A stretch of 64,000 bases of DNA from Chinchilla lanigera (taxonomy: Eukaryota > Chordata > Mammalia > Rodentia > Chinchillidae): positions 1,058,840-1,122,839 of the forward strand of contig NW_004955437.1 of the NCBI RefSeq assembly GCF_000276665.1, given 5' to 3'. The position numbers and the translations under genes are program-made. How positions within the stretch are numbered: position 1 is the stretch's first letter; each line of letters starts with the position of its first letter. The notes beneath the pieces were generated by a model, which saw only the letters and a list, made by a program, of their open reading frames with translations, ran no database searches and was not told the DNA's origin. Shown here piece by piece: positions 25,460 to 38,068 of this stretch.

Positions 25460-27434
25460 AAGAAATAAAATGTGTAAATGCTTGTAAGAAAATAACATCA
25501 TTTCAAATATAAATTTATGAGTTTAGAAATAGAGAAAAAAATACTATGACTCAAAAATATTCTCCAGGATGCTGTGTATATACAATCCTCAAAGGACAGT
25601 GACAACTCTTAACTCTGCTAGAGAGTGGCAGAGTCACACATCCCACTTCATAAGATTTTAAGACTTTCCAAAAGCTTGCCTCATTTTTTAAATTTTTTCT
25701 ACCTCCACATACAGTTTCTCTTCAACTCATTAAGACTTTAACATATTTTAGAATGTGTTGCAGTTCTTATTTACATTTATTTATTGTATAGTTATTAACT
25801 GTATTCTTTATTTTGCTATAAAATGAAGATGTTTTCATAGGCATGATTTGCAGTTAATTTTTTTCTTGGACTATAATATTTAAGAATTTCCTTCATTCCA
25901 TGACTTCTGTTAACTTTCTGAAAAACTCTGGAGCAGAAATTTCAAAATGCACCTTACGAATGTTAAGATTATATCTTATTGAACAGATTTCTGTCTTTAT
26001 ATGCAGCTGTATTAACTCTTATTCTTGTTTAAACTGTATTTTTTGCTCTCTCAGCTGCACTTACATGGACAATGTAATTGTTACCATCTTAAAGAAAATG
26101 ATCAAATTCTTGGTCTTCTTTTTACTTGCTCCTCTAGGGCAAATTGCTTTTCCCATTGGATTTTTCTAAGGGTTTGATCATCAGACATCAAACTGAGATC
26201 AATACAAAGGATGGAACAGAACCTGGAACAGGATCAGTCTCTGAAGAGATTAGTCTCCAGGTCAGATATGAAGCTGGGGTGAAGTTAAAACATCCATGAC
26301 TTGGAGCCTGTTGAACTGTTGGAAGGAGAAAAGGTCTGGGACTCCCATTATTTTTCTGGTTTCCAGAATTTAAGGTTATTGTTTCCATGGTGATGATGAA
26401 TAGGCCCTCTTGGGTACAGGAGACATCCACGTGAGCAGTAAATGAAGAGGAACAAACAAGAAAGTTTTGGTCATGTTACAAAGAAGTCTCTAGAGGTGTA
26501 AATAAGGGAGACTGGCAGACCAGGGACCACCTTAGGAAGAGGTCTGGTGGAGAAGTGATGGCTCACTACTCATTTCCATAGCAACTCATTGCCCCAAACC
26601 CATTTTCCAGTGAAGTCATACAAATGACTTTCTTCTCAAGGTATTGTCCTTGATGCCTAGGGCCCATACTCTCTCATTCCTGTCCTCAGACTCTCAATAC
26701 CACGTGGCTGACGTGAGCCCCTCCTAGCCCAGGGTGTAGAGGTGGTTGTCAGCATTCTGTGGGACATCTGGTTGTATGAATGTTCACAGGTCATGTTCCT
26801 ATGTTCCCCAGCAAGAGTCGGTTTCAGGGGAGCTGTGTTAGAATCTTGGGTCACATTCACTGTGAAGAAAAAAGACCATCCTAGTAATAATGCATCAGTG
26901 TTGAAAAGTATTAGTTTCATGCTATTCATATCTAAACAAGCAAATAGACATTTTAGGAACATAAGAAATTTCAAGTAGAACTTCTAGAGAACAGAAAATG
27001 CCCTATTAACATGTAAGAAGACCTTCGGTGGCAAAGCAGGAACTGCCAGTAAGTAAGCCATAGCATTTGTAAAGATCTTAGTGAAGTGTTCACGCCAACA
27101 GAATCTCACTGAAAACCTCAGTGCTCACCTTCAACTACAGGACAGTTACCCCACTAACCTTTTGTATTCTTTTCCCCTAACTGAATGTTTAGGGAATGGC
27201 TGTTACAGAATCCAGTTATTGTCTTTTAATCTTGATGCTTCTAGTATCACTGTAAGCTTTACATTTTTGTGTAACTAATCCCAGTTATGTGAATATAAAC
27301 CTGAGACTTTCCATATTCAGTGATTAATGAATATTCTCCAAATGCTTTCCATTCTTGACCACTGAAAAGAGAAGCCAAGAAAAGCACACAGGAAGTCTCC
27401 CTGCAGTGTGTGCTCCACATTGGTTCTACTCCCC
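25460..27434. other. BTNL2 3' flank, no further gene seen
   Basis: Lies beyond the BTNL2 stop on the minus strand and would include its 3'UTR. No polyadenylation signal could be assigned with confidence. The minus-strand open frames at 26188-26430 and 26657-26974 were examined for Ig domains and show none. Confidence 0.4.
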
Positions 27435-27523
27435 TTAGGTACCTTTTTTATAGCTCTTCATCCAGATCAGGCCAATGATTACGGCTAGAAGCAGCATCTT
27501 CCATGAAAAACTCATCTTGAACT
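27435..27523 (-). CDS. BTNL2: BTNL2 exon 7: transmembrane segment and stop
   Basis: Acceptor atttcag. Reads [19 protein letters not shown] followed by [10 protein letters not shown] and TAA (27437-27435). It has a short hydrophobic anchor and a basic tail like human BTNL2. Confidence 0.9.
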
Positions 27524-30500
27524 CTGAAATGAAAACCCTAGAATTCCAGTAAACTATGAAACTGGAAAAATATCAAGAGTGTCCTTTTAATCTGAGCGAT
27601 TCCTGGGAAGGTGAGAAGGGGGCTCTCAAGGAGGCAGATGATCTAATGCTATTTAGACGCTGAGGAACAGATGCAAGGTCTTGACTAGCTTTCGCACGCG
27701 CACTTCTCAGAGGGTGCATGCGTGCAAACACACATTTGTTGTCTGTTGTCCTTTTCAGTATCACACAATCCCAGTGGAATGGCTGGGGTGGCAAAAGGGT
27801 AAAATTACTCAGGCCATAGGCAAGAAGATGGTCTTAGGGAAAATTAGTTTCTAATCCAAGGGGATGAAAAAACTTCTAGTCTTGTTTTCACATAAGTGAG
27901 TGTGCAGATCTTGTAAACTAGGGACAGGTAGTAGACTTTAGTGTATCCCTCCAATAAGCATATCTTCAGGGTTCTAGCTCAGAACTCAGTGGAACAGGAT
28001 CTCTAGGAGTCCTGACGACCAGCTGTGCAAGATACAGCAGAATATTAAATCGGAGTGAAAAAATTGTTTAGATTTTAAAGAAGAGCAATAAAATGAGCAG
28101 GTCTGAGCTGGCTGGATGTTTAATTCCAGTCCTGAGAGGAACATACGGAGTCACCAACCTGAGAGAACAACAGCTGTTGTTTTCTCCTCACCCAGGGGGA
28201 GGTTGATGATGGAACAAGTCACGTTCACCACAGAGCTGTTTGTGACCAACAGGAGTGACTCCACGTGGAACAGCCCCCGGCCGCCCTGACGCAGGGCCGC
28301 AGGACTCGACGGCATTGTTCCTTCTGTGTCCCTCCACTGCACGCGGGGGTGTGGGAACCAACCGTAAGAAGTGCACGTCAGCTGTTTTGCTCCATCTTTC
28401 TGCTCCTCCACGGTGATGAGTGGGGCAGAACCCACGGCTGCGGAACAGAGAACAAGGAAGTAAGGCCTGGGGCCCCTGCAAGTGGTCATGAGGTCAGTGA
28501 TTTCACTGAGAGTGGTGGCCCAAAGGCTTGGGGGAGGCAGCAAAGCTTAAGGTGCCATAACACTCCACTTGGAGAGGAAAGTCAGTTTTTTTTTTGTTTT
28601 TTGTTTTTTTTTCATTCCTAAATCATCCTGGGACAGAGTCAGAGGCACATTACGTTTTCAACTCCCCAATTTTTTTCTGTCTCTGAGAATAGAATAACTT
28701 TTAACAGAACATGGATCAGGTAGACATACTAGAAAAGAGAGAAGTATAATCTCAAAGACCAAAGTCATAAATAGCCGTGTTTAACAACAGAAAATGATGG
28801 GCTCCATTTAACATCTCAGCATGTGCTTTTGTGTATATTCCTTAAATATACTCACTAATTTGGATTCAAAATCCATGTAAGAAGTATTTAAAGTATCCAA
28901 GATTTTAAGCTATGTCCTCAATGAAGTTTGCACAATTTGGAAGTTGATTCTAGGGAGTGATTTTTATTTTTCCTCCTCTGCTCTTGCTAAGATTTTCACG
29001 CTTTAAGATTTTTGCTTACATTGTGGGTATAATTTAGTCTTTAAATTATTACCCTTCCTGGTAACTATATATATTTTCCAGATGTTCATATTGCACTGTG
29101 AAATAACAAGTCTGGTGAAAAATTATGGATTAAAAGTCTCAGTTTTCCCTAAATGTAGGTCACTTTCCCTAAATGCATGTAGAAGGATACAAGTTCTATA
29201 TGCAAAGAATTAAATTTAGTCCATTTAAGTTTGTGGACTTAAAGTATCTGTGATAGTTCCTGCTTCCTGGAGGTTCAATATAATGTTGTCAGTGAACAGA
29301 AATTAAGAAAATTTCAGATGACAGAGACATTTTCTAAGAATGGACATGTTCATGCAGTAGGAACAGGTGTTGGATCTGAAACACCGATACAGAATCCTTA
29401 CCTACCACCTTCAGATCCAAGCTGGCCTCTTGGTAGACCCCGTCTTTTTCAAACAGGCACCAGTACTGCCCATCATCTGAAGCTCTGGTGTCATGGATCT
29501 GCAGAGTCGACCTCCCCTCATGGATGGCGTCACTCACCAACGAAGTCCTGCCTCTGTATTCCGACATCTGCTCTCCAGCCACATGGTCCCCATCCACATA
29601 CACATGCACTGCAGGGTACCTGAGGGATCGGACCCACCTCACCTCCATGCTCTGGGCATTAGTCTTGGGGGACAAATAACAGGTTAATTGTGTGTCTTCT
29701 CCCACTCGGACAAGGATGGGCTGGGAAGGTCCAATCAGTTTTAGGGAAGCTGTTGAATAAGCAGACAGCACACAACAGATGAATCAAAATGGAGTAAATA
29801 ACATCATCAACAAGGCTGGCTCTGGTGAGGTTTTGAACCCACGAGCACCCTAGGGGAGGTCTGAGGCTCAAGGTCATGCCTTGGGTAGACAGGCACCTCA
29901 TGAACTCAGGAAACAAGTTGTCCTTGTTTAAGGAAGAACCTTTCCAAGATGCATGGCAGTATGAAAATGTCATTAACTGTGTCCCTACCTGCTATGATTA
30001 TATAATTCATACACAATTTTATTTGGTTGATAGACCAATAATGAAACAATTTTTCAGTTTAAACTCCCAGCATTACATGAGCACTTAATCACTTCCGATT
30101 TCTATGACTTTACTTCTTAATCTGTCCATGGCTCAGTTTATTAAATCACAAAATTGTTGTGTTACTGCGAAAATCATAAGGTTGTTGTGGGGTAAAACAA
30201 ATATTCTGAATAAAGTTCTTAGGTGACCACAATGTATGAGCAAAGGGATATAGATTTGCGAGATGTGAAGGGATTGAAGCCAATCCCACTCTCTGATTTC
30301 ATTCTGGCCAAGCATTGAAATAAGTATCAGGTATGTTTTAGTAAGGAAAACTGAAGACACCTTCCTCAAAGTATTCCTAAATCGGGTCTAGCCACTGTGT
30401 TGTACTTCCTCAAGGTTCCATGTATGTAGGGTTATAAGCAAACACTAAATTTAATTTCTCATACAATCCTTAGGAACATTTTAAGATACAGAATTGGGAG

Positions 30501-33500
30501 TTTAGTAAAGTACAAAATGCAAAACAATAATATATGTACCAAAGGAGGCTGATTCTTTTACCAATGCACACGGCCCTCCACTGAAGTCATCAAACTTAGG
30601 AACAACACATCGTGTGATGTATTTTGTGTACCGTCTCCAATGGGCATGTTGAGTTGGCTCAGAGAGCTCAAAGGATGACTCTGCCTAAAATCTTCCTGAG
30701 GGACAGAGACCTGTGTCAACCTGTTCCGAACACTGGCTCAGCTTCCTGATCTGTAACTAACAAGCTCTACCAGTAACGTTTCTGCAAGTTCTACCAGCAC
30801 GTTTGCTGCACCTGACAGAAGGGATCCTACTGGAAGGAGCAAGGCTCACAGGCTGTGTCTCTCCTGCAGTTGTGGGACTGTCTTTGACCTTCTGGAGGCC
30901 TTTCTCTTTATGTTTATGGCCCAATGAGTTCAAAGGTGTCACGCTGGATTCTGGCAGAGCCTGGAGTGTGTTTTTGACCCTGATTGTCTCCTACATGGGC
31001 TGAAAAGTGTGCTTAAGTTCACTTAACACCCACCTACTAAACTCCCCCCAATTCCATAGCAGGTGACTTGCTGGGTAAGAGGGTATCAGTGACACGGGAA
31101 ATGATTTGTCCAGCTTCAAGTGTACTCGAGCAGGGAACAGGCGGGTTGTCAAGGGCTAGGAGAAAAGCCCTGGAGACAAGACAGAGGGAAGGTGGCAAAG
31201 GAGGAACCGGAAGGGGCTCAAACAACAGCTGGTTAGTTTTTCAACTGTTTATCTTAGGCACCGTAAATCAGTACCTGCACTCTAAAGAAAGGTGGGATAA
31301 ATAAGTAAAATACAAATAAAAACCACACAAAGCATTGGAAAATTATCACCCCCCAGTGGCAGGATCACAGGCACCTAGAAAAGTTCCCTTCCTCCATGGC
31401 AAAGAGCCCCTTGGTGTGAGAACCAGGGCAGAATCTCTAAGGACCAGGGCATGTAGGTGGTGCAGTGACATCCAGTTATGATCATGACACTGCCCTCACT
31501 CACAGGATGGATGTTTCAAAGGGGCCACAAGATTCCTCACACACCCCTTTCCTTTCTCCACACAGGCCAGAGATGATGGCTGTACCCCCCCTGTTCAGTA
31601 CCCAGTAGAATCCCCGTGACCCTCCAAGTGGCAGGATGCACATTGGGGAAGGCTGTGAAGAAGGCTGTGAAGATCTGAGCTCCTCCAGGCCTCACTTGTA
31701 CTAACTCAGCACAGCACTTGGGAAAGCACTGCCTCAGTTTCTCATCTGGGTCAGGAAGTCTTCAATAGGTCCACCTGCTCCACCCTCCCTGTGGACCAGG
31801 AGAGGCACCATCCAATGCATGCTGGGGCATCCTACTTACCCATCTCAGTCTGCAGTTTCTCTGGAGGAAAAACAAGGACAACATATTAAGAAATTAAGTC
31901 TGAAGGAAAGGAGAGAAACTATTAAAAAATAACAGCAAGTTTTGTATTTTACTGAGGAGTTCAGCTTAATTAAATAAGTGAAACACAGAAAAATATTCTT
32001 TCCTGTGATACAGCTAGTGATACAGGTGTGTGTCTGCCCAATAAAAATATCATTAGTTCTATCACCCAATAATTGTGTTTTTGCTGATATTTAAGTATCA
32101 TTTAAAAATAGCGCATATTCTTCATATAAGTATATGGCAAGTGGCTGGGGATTTAGCTCAGCGGCACAGCGCCTGCCTGGCAAGCACAAGGTCATGAGTT
32201 CAATCCCTGGTACTGGAAAAAAAACAAAAAGAAAAAAAAAAGTATATGGCAAGTGTAAAAATACATGAACATAAGCAAGTATGACTTACAATTCTAAATT
32301 CAGAATATATCATATCTGTTTTTTGAATATTAACATATAACATTTATTTTAGCTTTTTAATTTATCTGTTGATACAAATAGTAACAACGTATCTAAATAT
32401 GAAAGTGTCCCAAATCTTAGTCCACTTACAAGTTATGTAAAGCCAATAATTGTCATATGACTAGAAACATCCGTTTGTAGATAGGCAGATGTAATCTTTG
32501 TACTGAATAGTATGTCATGAAGATATTTTCTGCCAGTAGAATTATTCAAAAACATTGTTCATCAATGCTATAATTTTTAGTAACATAAGAAACTGTCCAC
32601 TATTGTACAGTATTGGATCTTTTTAGTTATTGTCTTTGTTGTTAGGTATGAATAAGGCAATAAATAAGATGCTATTCTATTAAATAAATGGCTCTCTTCA
32701 TCTCTGATTATCATAGTATGATAAAGTGCAGGAAGTAACTGGCACCATACATCACAGGGAAACATTTCCATTAAAAGATTACATTCACAGTGACACTTGT
32801 GAATAAAAAAAAAAATCAGTGCAGAAAGAGGGAAGGTTCTGAGGCAGAATCTGAAAATGACTGAAGCACCATTAAAGCTGCTCGAAATGTTCACGCTTCT
32901 AGTTACAGGTGTTTAATGGTTTTATAGTAATGTCTAACGTATTGCTACATGTCAGATTTTTTTCCTGATAGCAAATATGAGTTGCTGCTGCTTAGTTCCC
33001 CCAAGCTCTCCAGCTGACCTGTCACCTGAGCCACAGGCAGAGCACCGACCTGGGAGGCTGAGGACTGCCCGCTTCCCGTCCTTGAGGACAGGGTTGTGGA
33101 TGAAGCAGGACACGGTCTCGGTCGCTGCAGAGACGTCTCCAACCACAAGTGTGTCTTCCACATAGAACAGGCCACTGTCATCTGGAATGTGATGCTCTGA
33201 GACTGTCAGCAACTTCTCTCCCCATCTGTCCTCCCAGTAGACGTGGGGCTCCGGGAACCAGCCTTCGGCAGTGCACACAAGCTGGACTCTGCCTTCGTCA
33301 TTCCTGGTGACATGAAGGTTAGGGGCAGACCCCAGACCTGCAGAAGAGAAGTGCAGCCCTGAGGCCCAGAGCCCACTGAGGCACAAACCGTGGAGACCGA
33401 GGCCCTAGGCATCTCGCTCAGAGGAGAGGAACTCAGGGGTCTGAGGAGCAGAGTGTTCCAGGGTTTTCTTCCCACTGGAATTGGTGTTCGGATACACTGC

Positions 33501-36500
33501 ATTTGTCCTGCAGTCTGTATCTTTAAATTTTAGCAGACGGGCACATTTTCCTTCAGTCCAGAAGGCGAGTGAGAGAGAAGGCAGAAATGATAACATTTTG
33601 TTTGTGTCTCTAGTGCTGTAAACAAAGATGTGTTTAACTCTCCCCGTGAACTCTTCTCTGAACCTCTCCTTTCCCCCTAAGCGTGTCTGTATCAGGCCAT
33701 TTGTTTGACATTTTGAATGATATCCAGAGTTCAACCAAATAACATAAATGCAGAAGTCACCTCCATGGGGACATTCTTCTCATTTCTCTTGTTGGTGGTT
33801 GTAGTGTTGGAGCTCATTAGATAAATTACTTGAGGAGTTCTTGTATTTAAATAGCCCACTCTATAGGGAAAATGTTTTTGAAAGCACCATTTTGAAATTC
33901 CAGTTTAGTGCAATTTGCAGTCATACATTTTTTCTGTATTCAACTCTACAACTCCCACACCCACTATATTTTCCACAGATGGAATGTGGTCTTTATCATC
34001 TATGGAGAGAAAGAAACCCACCCGCTTTACCTGGAGCCATAGAAAAAGTTTGGCGTAATTGCAAACATCCCTAATAGAGAAATGCATCAGCTCCCCTTCA
34101 CCTATGTCTCAGAGACACAAAGGTTCTTTCACCCAGTTCAAATCGTCTTGAATGCAATAACAGTAAAAGGCACAGTTATGGATGTTAAAAAATGTAGAAG
34201 TGAAACACTCTGAAGTCATCTATGAATTATTAACTGTGAAGACTGCAAAGAAGCAGCACCAGCCAAAGACACTGACATGTCCCCAAATCCGCTTTCCTAG
34301 TAAGGAAAATGGCTTTACCTGGCTTTCTCCTTAGCATGGAGCAGCGATTGCCGTCAGGAACCAGACGATGGTTTACTTTTCAGATACTGTCCCATGAGGC
34401 AGACCCAATCCTTCATTTCCCCGCTTCCTCCCCAACCCTTCCTGCTTCACTGAATAACGGTGCTCTGCAGCGCCTTGCCCCGCCGGGTGGAGGCTTCCAA
34501 ACGCACCCAGGGTTCTGGAACCACTGAGCATGGCACACGGCACTCTCTGTGAAAGCAAAATGTTCTTCACTGCAGCCTCATTCTAGAACCCAGCAATGGG
34601 CTTTACACAGAGAAATGAAGTTTTACATCTCACTCACGGCTGATGAGTTTGCCACAGGCCAACCAGTTCCGCTGAGACAGCGCTGCTGGGCAGCCTCCTG
34701 GACTCACTCTGCAGTCGACTTACTCTCTCGACTTACCAGCTTTTTGTGGCACAAATTTGTGCCCTGGCAAAATTACTGATGTCCTCATGCCATGGCTCCC
34801 AAATAGTCCTTAAGGATGGTCAAGATTATGCAAGTTAAATTTAGCAAAGTACTTTATAAGGGAGCTTGCTCTGAAGATTTTGGAACTACCTGTTTTTAAG
34901 TGACCCAGAGAAAAGGACTGAACATCATAGCTGCCTTGAGGATTCAAAGGAAATTCTTACCCCAGATGAATCTCCTCTCCCCTCTGAGTCTCTGTCTTTG
35001 CCAAGATAGTCACCTGCTACTTGGAGCAGCAAGCTTGCTTCGCCAAGATAGTCCCCGTCCTGGAAACGGCACCAGTATTGCCCACTGTCGGACGGCTGGA
35101 CGCTGTGTATCTTGAGAGTCACGCTTCCCTCGGCAACGCTGTCCTCGATCATCTCCAGTCGGCCTCTGCACTTCTCCATCTGCACCTCGACCATTTCGGT
35201 CCCGTCCTGGTGTGCAGTCTCAGCTGGGCGGGGCTCTGAGCGGAACCACTGCACCTCCATGTGCGCTGCGCTCCTCTTGGGGAGGAGCTGGCAGGTCAGT
35301 AGAGCATCCTCTCCCACCTTGGCCAGGATGGGACCGGCAGGGCCAAGCACCCTGAGGTCATCTACAAGACGGGGGGGGGGGGAGAGGGAGGAGTCAGAGA
35401 TCACTGTCAAAGGAACCGTGTGCTTGCTTTGGGAGATCCAGTGTATTAGAATGAGGCACCTGGAGAAGGCAGACATTATTTTAATGTTAATAAAATGTAA
35501 TAAATGTTATTTGAATGTTCTAGAGAAATCCATCATTATTATTCATACCTACTCTTGTTGAAGAAAGAATCATTCATATCCTAAATAAAAGCAGTTAAAA
35601 AAATCGGCACACATCCCCAAAATGTCCAGTATCAGCTTTGTCTTTCGGACACAAATCTATTACTCTCAGTGAAGTTTTCAGGTTTGGAATCTTAGACTCT
35701 TCATCTTTCAGATAGTAAAGCCACCATCTCTAGTAAAGCCACCAACTCTAGGTTGTTTTTATTCTCAAATAAGTTAACACATATATTTGTTTTATAGTTA
35801 GAAACTTTGTGGTAGTGGTTAACCTGTTAGTCATTTTCCTAGAATTTAGGTTATACATTTGTTTATTAGATTTTCAGCTTTTCAAGATCACTCTTGTCCT
35901 AGGTAAGGAACTGAGTTTTGTTTTGTTTTGTTTTTTCTGAGAAGGTTAAGGCTTCAATTATTGGGATATGCATAGTGCAGTTTTCACAGTTTTTGTGGGT
36001 AAAGGGCTGTGGTTTCTCCAGGGAGATTGAGTCTTCCAATCAAATTTTAAGTCATGTTTAACCTCCCTCTTTGTTATTTGAAATATGAAAAAATTTCATA
36101 ATTCTGCGTGTTACTATGTTTAACAATTTCACATGTAGCATCTATTATGTCCTGTCTCATTCTAAATGCTCCAGGCTTGTTTCCCTTTCTCTTTGCAGGT
36201 CTCAGTTCTTCCGAGAGAGAAACTCACCTTTCTTAGTTGCTGCTCAATATAAAATAGATGCCGCTTAACAAATATCTATAGAAGCTACACAAAGATGTGC
36301 TTGCATTCTTCAGCGATGGAGTCTCAGTGTGGTCATAAACTCTGGCTGAGTTCTCTGGAGGCTCGGGGACTGCGGAGTGTGCGTGGCAGCGTCAGCATCT
36401 CCCAGTCTCTACAGCGTTGAATCCGGAATCTGTGTGACCCTGTCCAGCTTCCTTCTCGATGCCGGTCCACGTGTTTTTCTTCCACTTTTCCAGGCTGCAC

Positions 36501-37108
36501 GGCCATGGAGCTCTACTATTTCCCTCCCACAATGAATTTTCGTCATTGTTTTCCAAAGTGCAGCACATTGTCTGCTTCAAGCCAGCTACTGAGATTTCCA
36601 GCTCCACTTCCTGGAAGTGTGCTTCTAGTTCCTTATTTACACGTATCTGCTTAATGGATGGTAATAAGTAGCTGCTTTTCTTGCTCCCAAAGCTTTCTAA
36701 TGCATGGAATCACGAGAGTGGATGAACAGCTCCACGCCCCCCACCCCCGCTGACCCTAGCGCTCTCTGCGTAAATTTCATTGCCCCTTAAAGCCTGTGAA
36801 GCACAGTTACCATGATTACTCTCATCACAAGGAGCTAAAGAGCAAGGTGCTTAAATAATGTTCCGACGGTGACACGGCTGGGAATGGAAAGCCCCTTTGG
36901 AACACGGGTGCTTGGGCCACAGGACCTGCACTCTTAAATACTGTACTAGCCCTTTTGAGGTGAGGTCAGTGCCTCACTGGGATCACAGGAGCATTACAGT
37001 GTACAGCAAAAGGAAGAAGAGGAGCCTACCTTGTGGTTTCATGGTCAGCAGGATGAAGAGGTAGGAGGCAATCACGCCGGATAGACTGTACCCTGGAAAT
37101 TCCACCAT
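27435..37108 (-). CDS. BTNL2: Butyrophilin-like protein 2
   Basis: A membrane glycoprotein of the B7/butyrophilin family that inhibits T-cell activation. Seven coding exons join as 37108-37030, 35361-35014, 33337-33050, 31860-31840, 29749-29402, 28437-28159 and 27523-27435. All junctions are phase 1 with GT/AG sites, giving 1452 bp: 483 codons plus stop, against 482 aa in human. Order by residue: signal peptide 1-26, IgV1 27-142, IgC1 143-238, a seven-residue heptad 239-245, IgV2 246-361, IgC2 362-454, membrane segment and short tail 455-483. Each Ig domain keeps its cysteine pair. There is no B30.2 domain, as expected for BTNL2. The ATG opens [11 protein letters not shown], close to human MVDFPGY. 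The gene is convergent with the butyrophilin-like pseudogene and divergent from DRA, as in human. No disabling change was seen. Confidence 0.96.
28159..28437 (-). CDS. BTNL2: BTNL2 exon 6: second IgC domain
   Basis: 279 bp. Acceptor ttccgcag, donor tctcag/gttggt (a weak donor). Carries [28 protein letters not shown] and NVTCSII. Two N-glycosylation sequons (NSS, NVT) lie near the second cysteine. Confidence 0.94.
29402..29749 (-). CDS. BTNL2: BTNL2 exon 5: second IgV domain
   Basis: 348 bp. Acceptor ttcaacag, donor gtggtag/gtaagg. Carries [24 protein letters not shown] and [13 protein letters not shown] second GT lies four bases upstream of the donor, at the place of the human cryptic site used by the truncating BTNL2 variant. 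Confidence 0.96.
31840..31860 (-). CDS. BTNL2: BTNL2 exon 4: heptad microexon
   Basis: 21 bp between ctccag and gtaagt. It reads EKLQTEM and matches the human EKLQTEL heptad. The length keeps the frame. Confidence 0.92.
32128..32255 (+). mobile_element. Young ID-like SINE with 16-bp duplication (BTNL2 intron)
   Basis: The body 32144-32239 reads gctggggatttagctcagcg ... gcctgcctggcaagcacaag ... and ends in an A-rich tail. A perfect 16-mer, aagtatatggcaagtg, flanks it at 32128-32143 and 32240-32255. The exact duplication indicates recent insertion. Confidence 0.95.
33050..33337 (-). CDS. BTNL2: BTNL2 exon 3: first IgC domain
   Basis: 288 bp. Acceptor cttctgcag, donor ctcccag/gtcggt. Carries [19 protein letters not shown] and [11 protein letters not shown] with the two Ig cysteines. 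Confidence 0.95.
35014..35361 (-). CDS. BTNL2: BTNL2 exon 2: first IgV domain
   Basis: 348 bp. Acceptor cttgtag, donor gtagcag/gtgact. Opens [19 protein letters not shown]. The Ig cysteines lie in LLTCQLLP and QYWCRFQD, with the IgV J-like DSGQYWC motif. A run of twelve C residues sits just upstream of the acceptor (plus-strand G run 35371-35382). Confidence 0.95.
37030..37108 (-). CDS. BTNL2: BTNL2 exon 1: signal peptide
   Basis: Encodes [18 protein letters not shown] and continues ILLTMKPQ, then donor acaag/gtaggc. The start codon is at 37108-37106. Confidence 0.95.
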
Positions 37109-37114
37109 CTTCCC

Positions 37115-37740
37115 TGGGACACACAAGGAGAAGACAGACTGCCTCAGTGAGGCTACGTTCTGTGGTTTCCAAAGTTGTTCAGTCTTAATAAGAAATCAAC
37201 ATCAATCCCTTCCTGATCAAAAATTAAAATATCCAAGGCTTGATTTCTTTGCACTTATTGACGGTGTCCAACCCCTTCCCCTACTGTGCTGCATTTCATT
37301 TCTTAGGCCTAAAGAAGCTTTAGGATAGAAATGAAAAGCACTCCTGAGCTCAGCAGACAATAATATTCAAAAATGAAAAACTGCATAGGTCAACCTGAGA
37401 CCACACAGAAATCATAGAGCAAGATTCAAATAGTTTTCATCTTTCCCTTGATCCTCCTTCAGCCCCTCGTCATCACCATTGCCTAGATGTAGAGGGCAGA
37501 GCTCAAAGCTCTGCTTCCCTGTTGTCCCACCAGGAAGCCAGCATTTGGTGCCATCATTCAGAGAACTCAGGGGCACAGGGGCTTTGGAAAGTGAAGGAAA
37601 GAGCCATGAAGGTGGTGCTGTATAAGAAGATGTCACGGAAAATGATGTTAAGTGGCTTTCAGAGTAGTCTTGAAGGCATACAGGAATGAATAACAGAAAT
37701 ACCCTAATTGAGAGAGATCAGCAAATCCAAAAAGCCCCGG
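37115..37740. other. BTNL2 upstream flank
   Basis: Immediately 5' of the BTNL2 start on the minus strand. It should hold the 5'UTR and promoter, but no defined element was recognised. Confidence 0.4.
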
Positions 37741-37746
37741 TACCAA

Positions 37747-37760
37747 ACAATAATAATAAC

Positions 37761-37797
<37 letters not shown>
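37747..37797. repeat. (TAA)n microsatellite
   Basis: About 15 TAA units, with one interruption near the start. Confidence 0.95.
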
Positions 37798-37798
<1 letters not shown>

Positions 37799-37916
37799 CC
37801 TCACCAGGACAGACAGCCTTAATGTGGAGAAGGAAAAATTCAGAGTGGAAGACATGTAAGACTTACTATATTGATGTGTTAGGTATCTTATTAAGATAAA
37901 AATTTGCTTCTCAAAA

Positions 37917-38068
37917 TTTGCTGTTTTTGGTTTGAAACAGGGTCTCACTATGTAGCTCAGGCTAGCTTTGAATGCACTATGTAGCCCAAGCTGGCCTTGA
38001 ACTCACAGCAATCCTCCTGCCTCAGCCACTCAAGTGCTGCGATTACAGGCATGTGCCACCACCCTTGA
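37917..38068 (-). mobile_element. B1 SINE
   Basis: On the minus strand: 'ggtggcacatgcctgtaatc' start, 'ggccagcttgggctacatag', then a repeat of the 'gctacatagtg' block and 'agaccctgtttc'. The internal duplication is the one typical of rodent B1. Confidence 0.85.

Noticed and set aside
26188..26430. Additional butyrophilin Ig exon downstream of BTNL2
   Set aside because: No cysteine pair, Ig motif or splice sites in any frame.
37747..37797. CRISPR-like or regulatory array
   Set aside because: Plain TAA microsatellite. No CRISPR arrays are expected or seen in this mammalian sequence.
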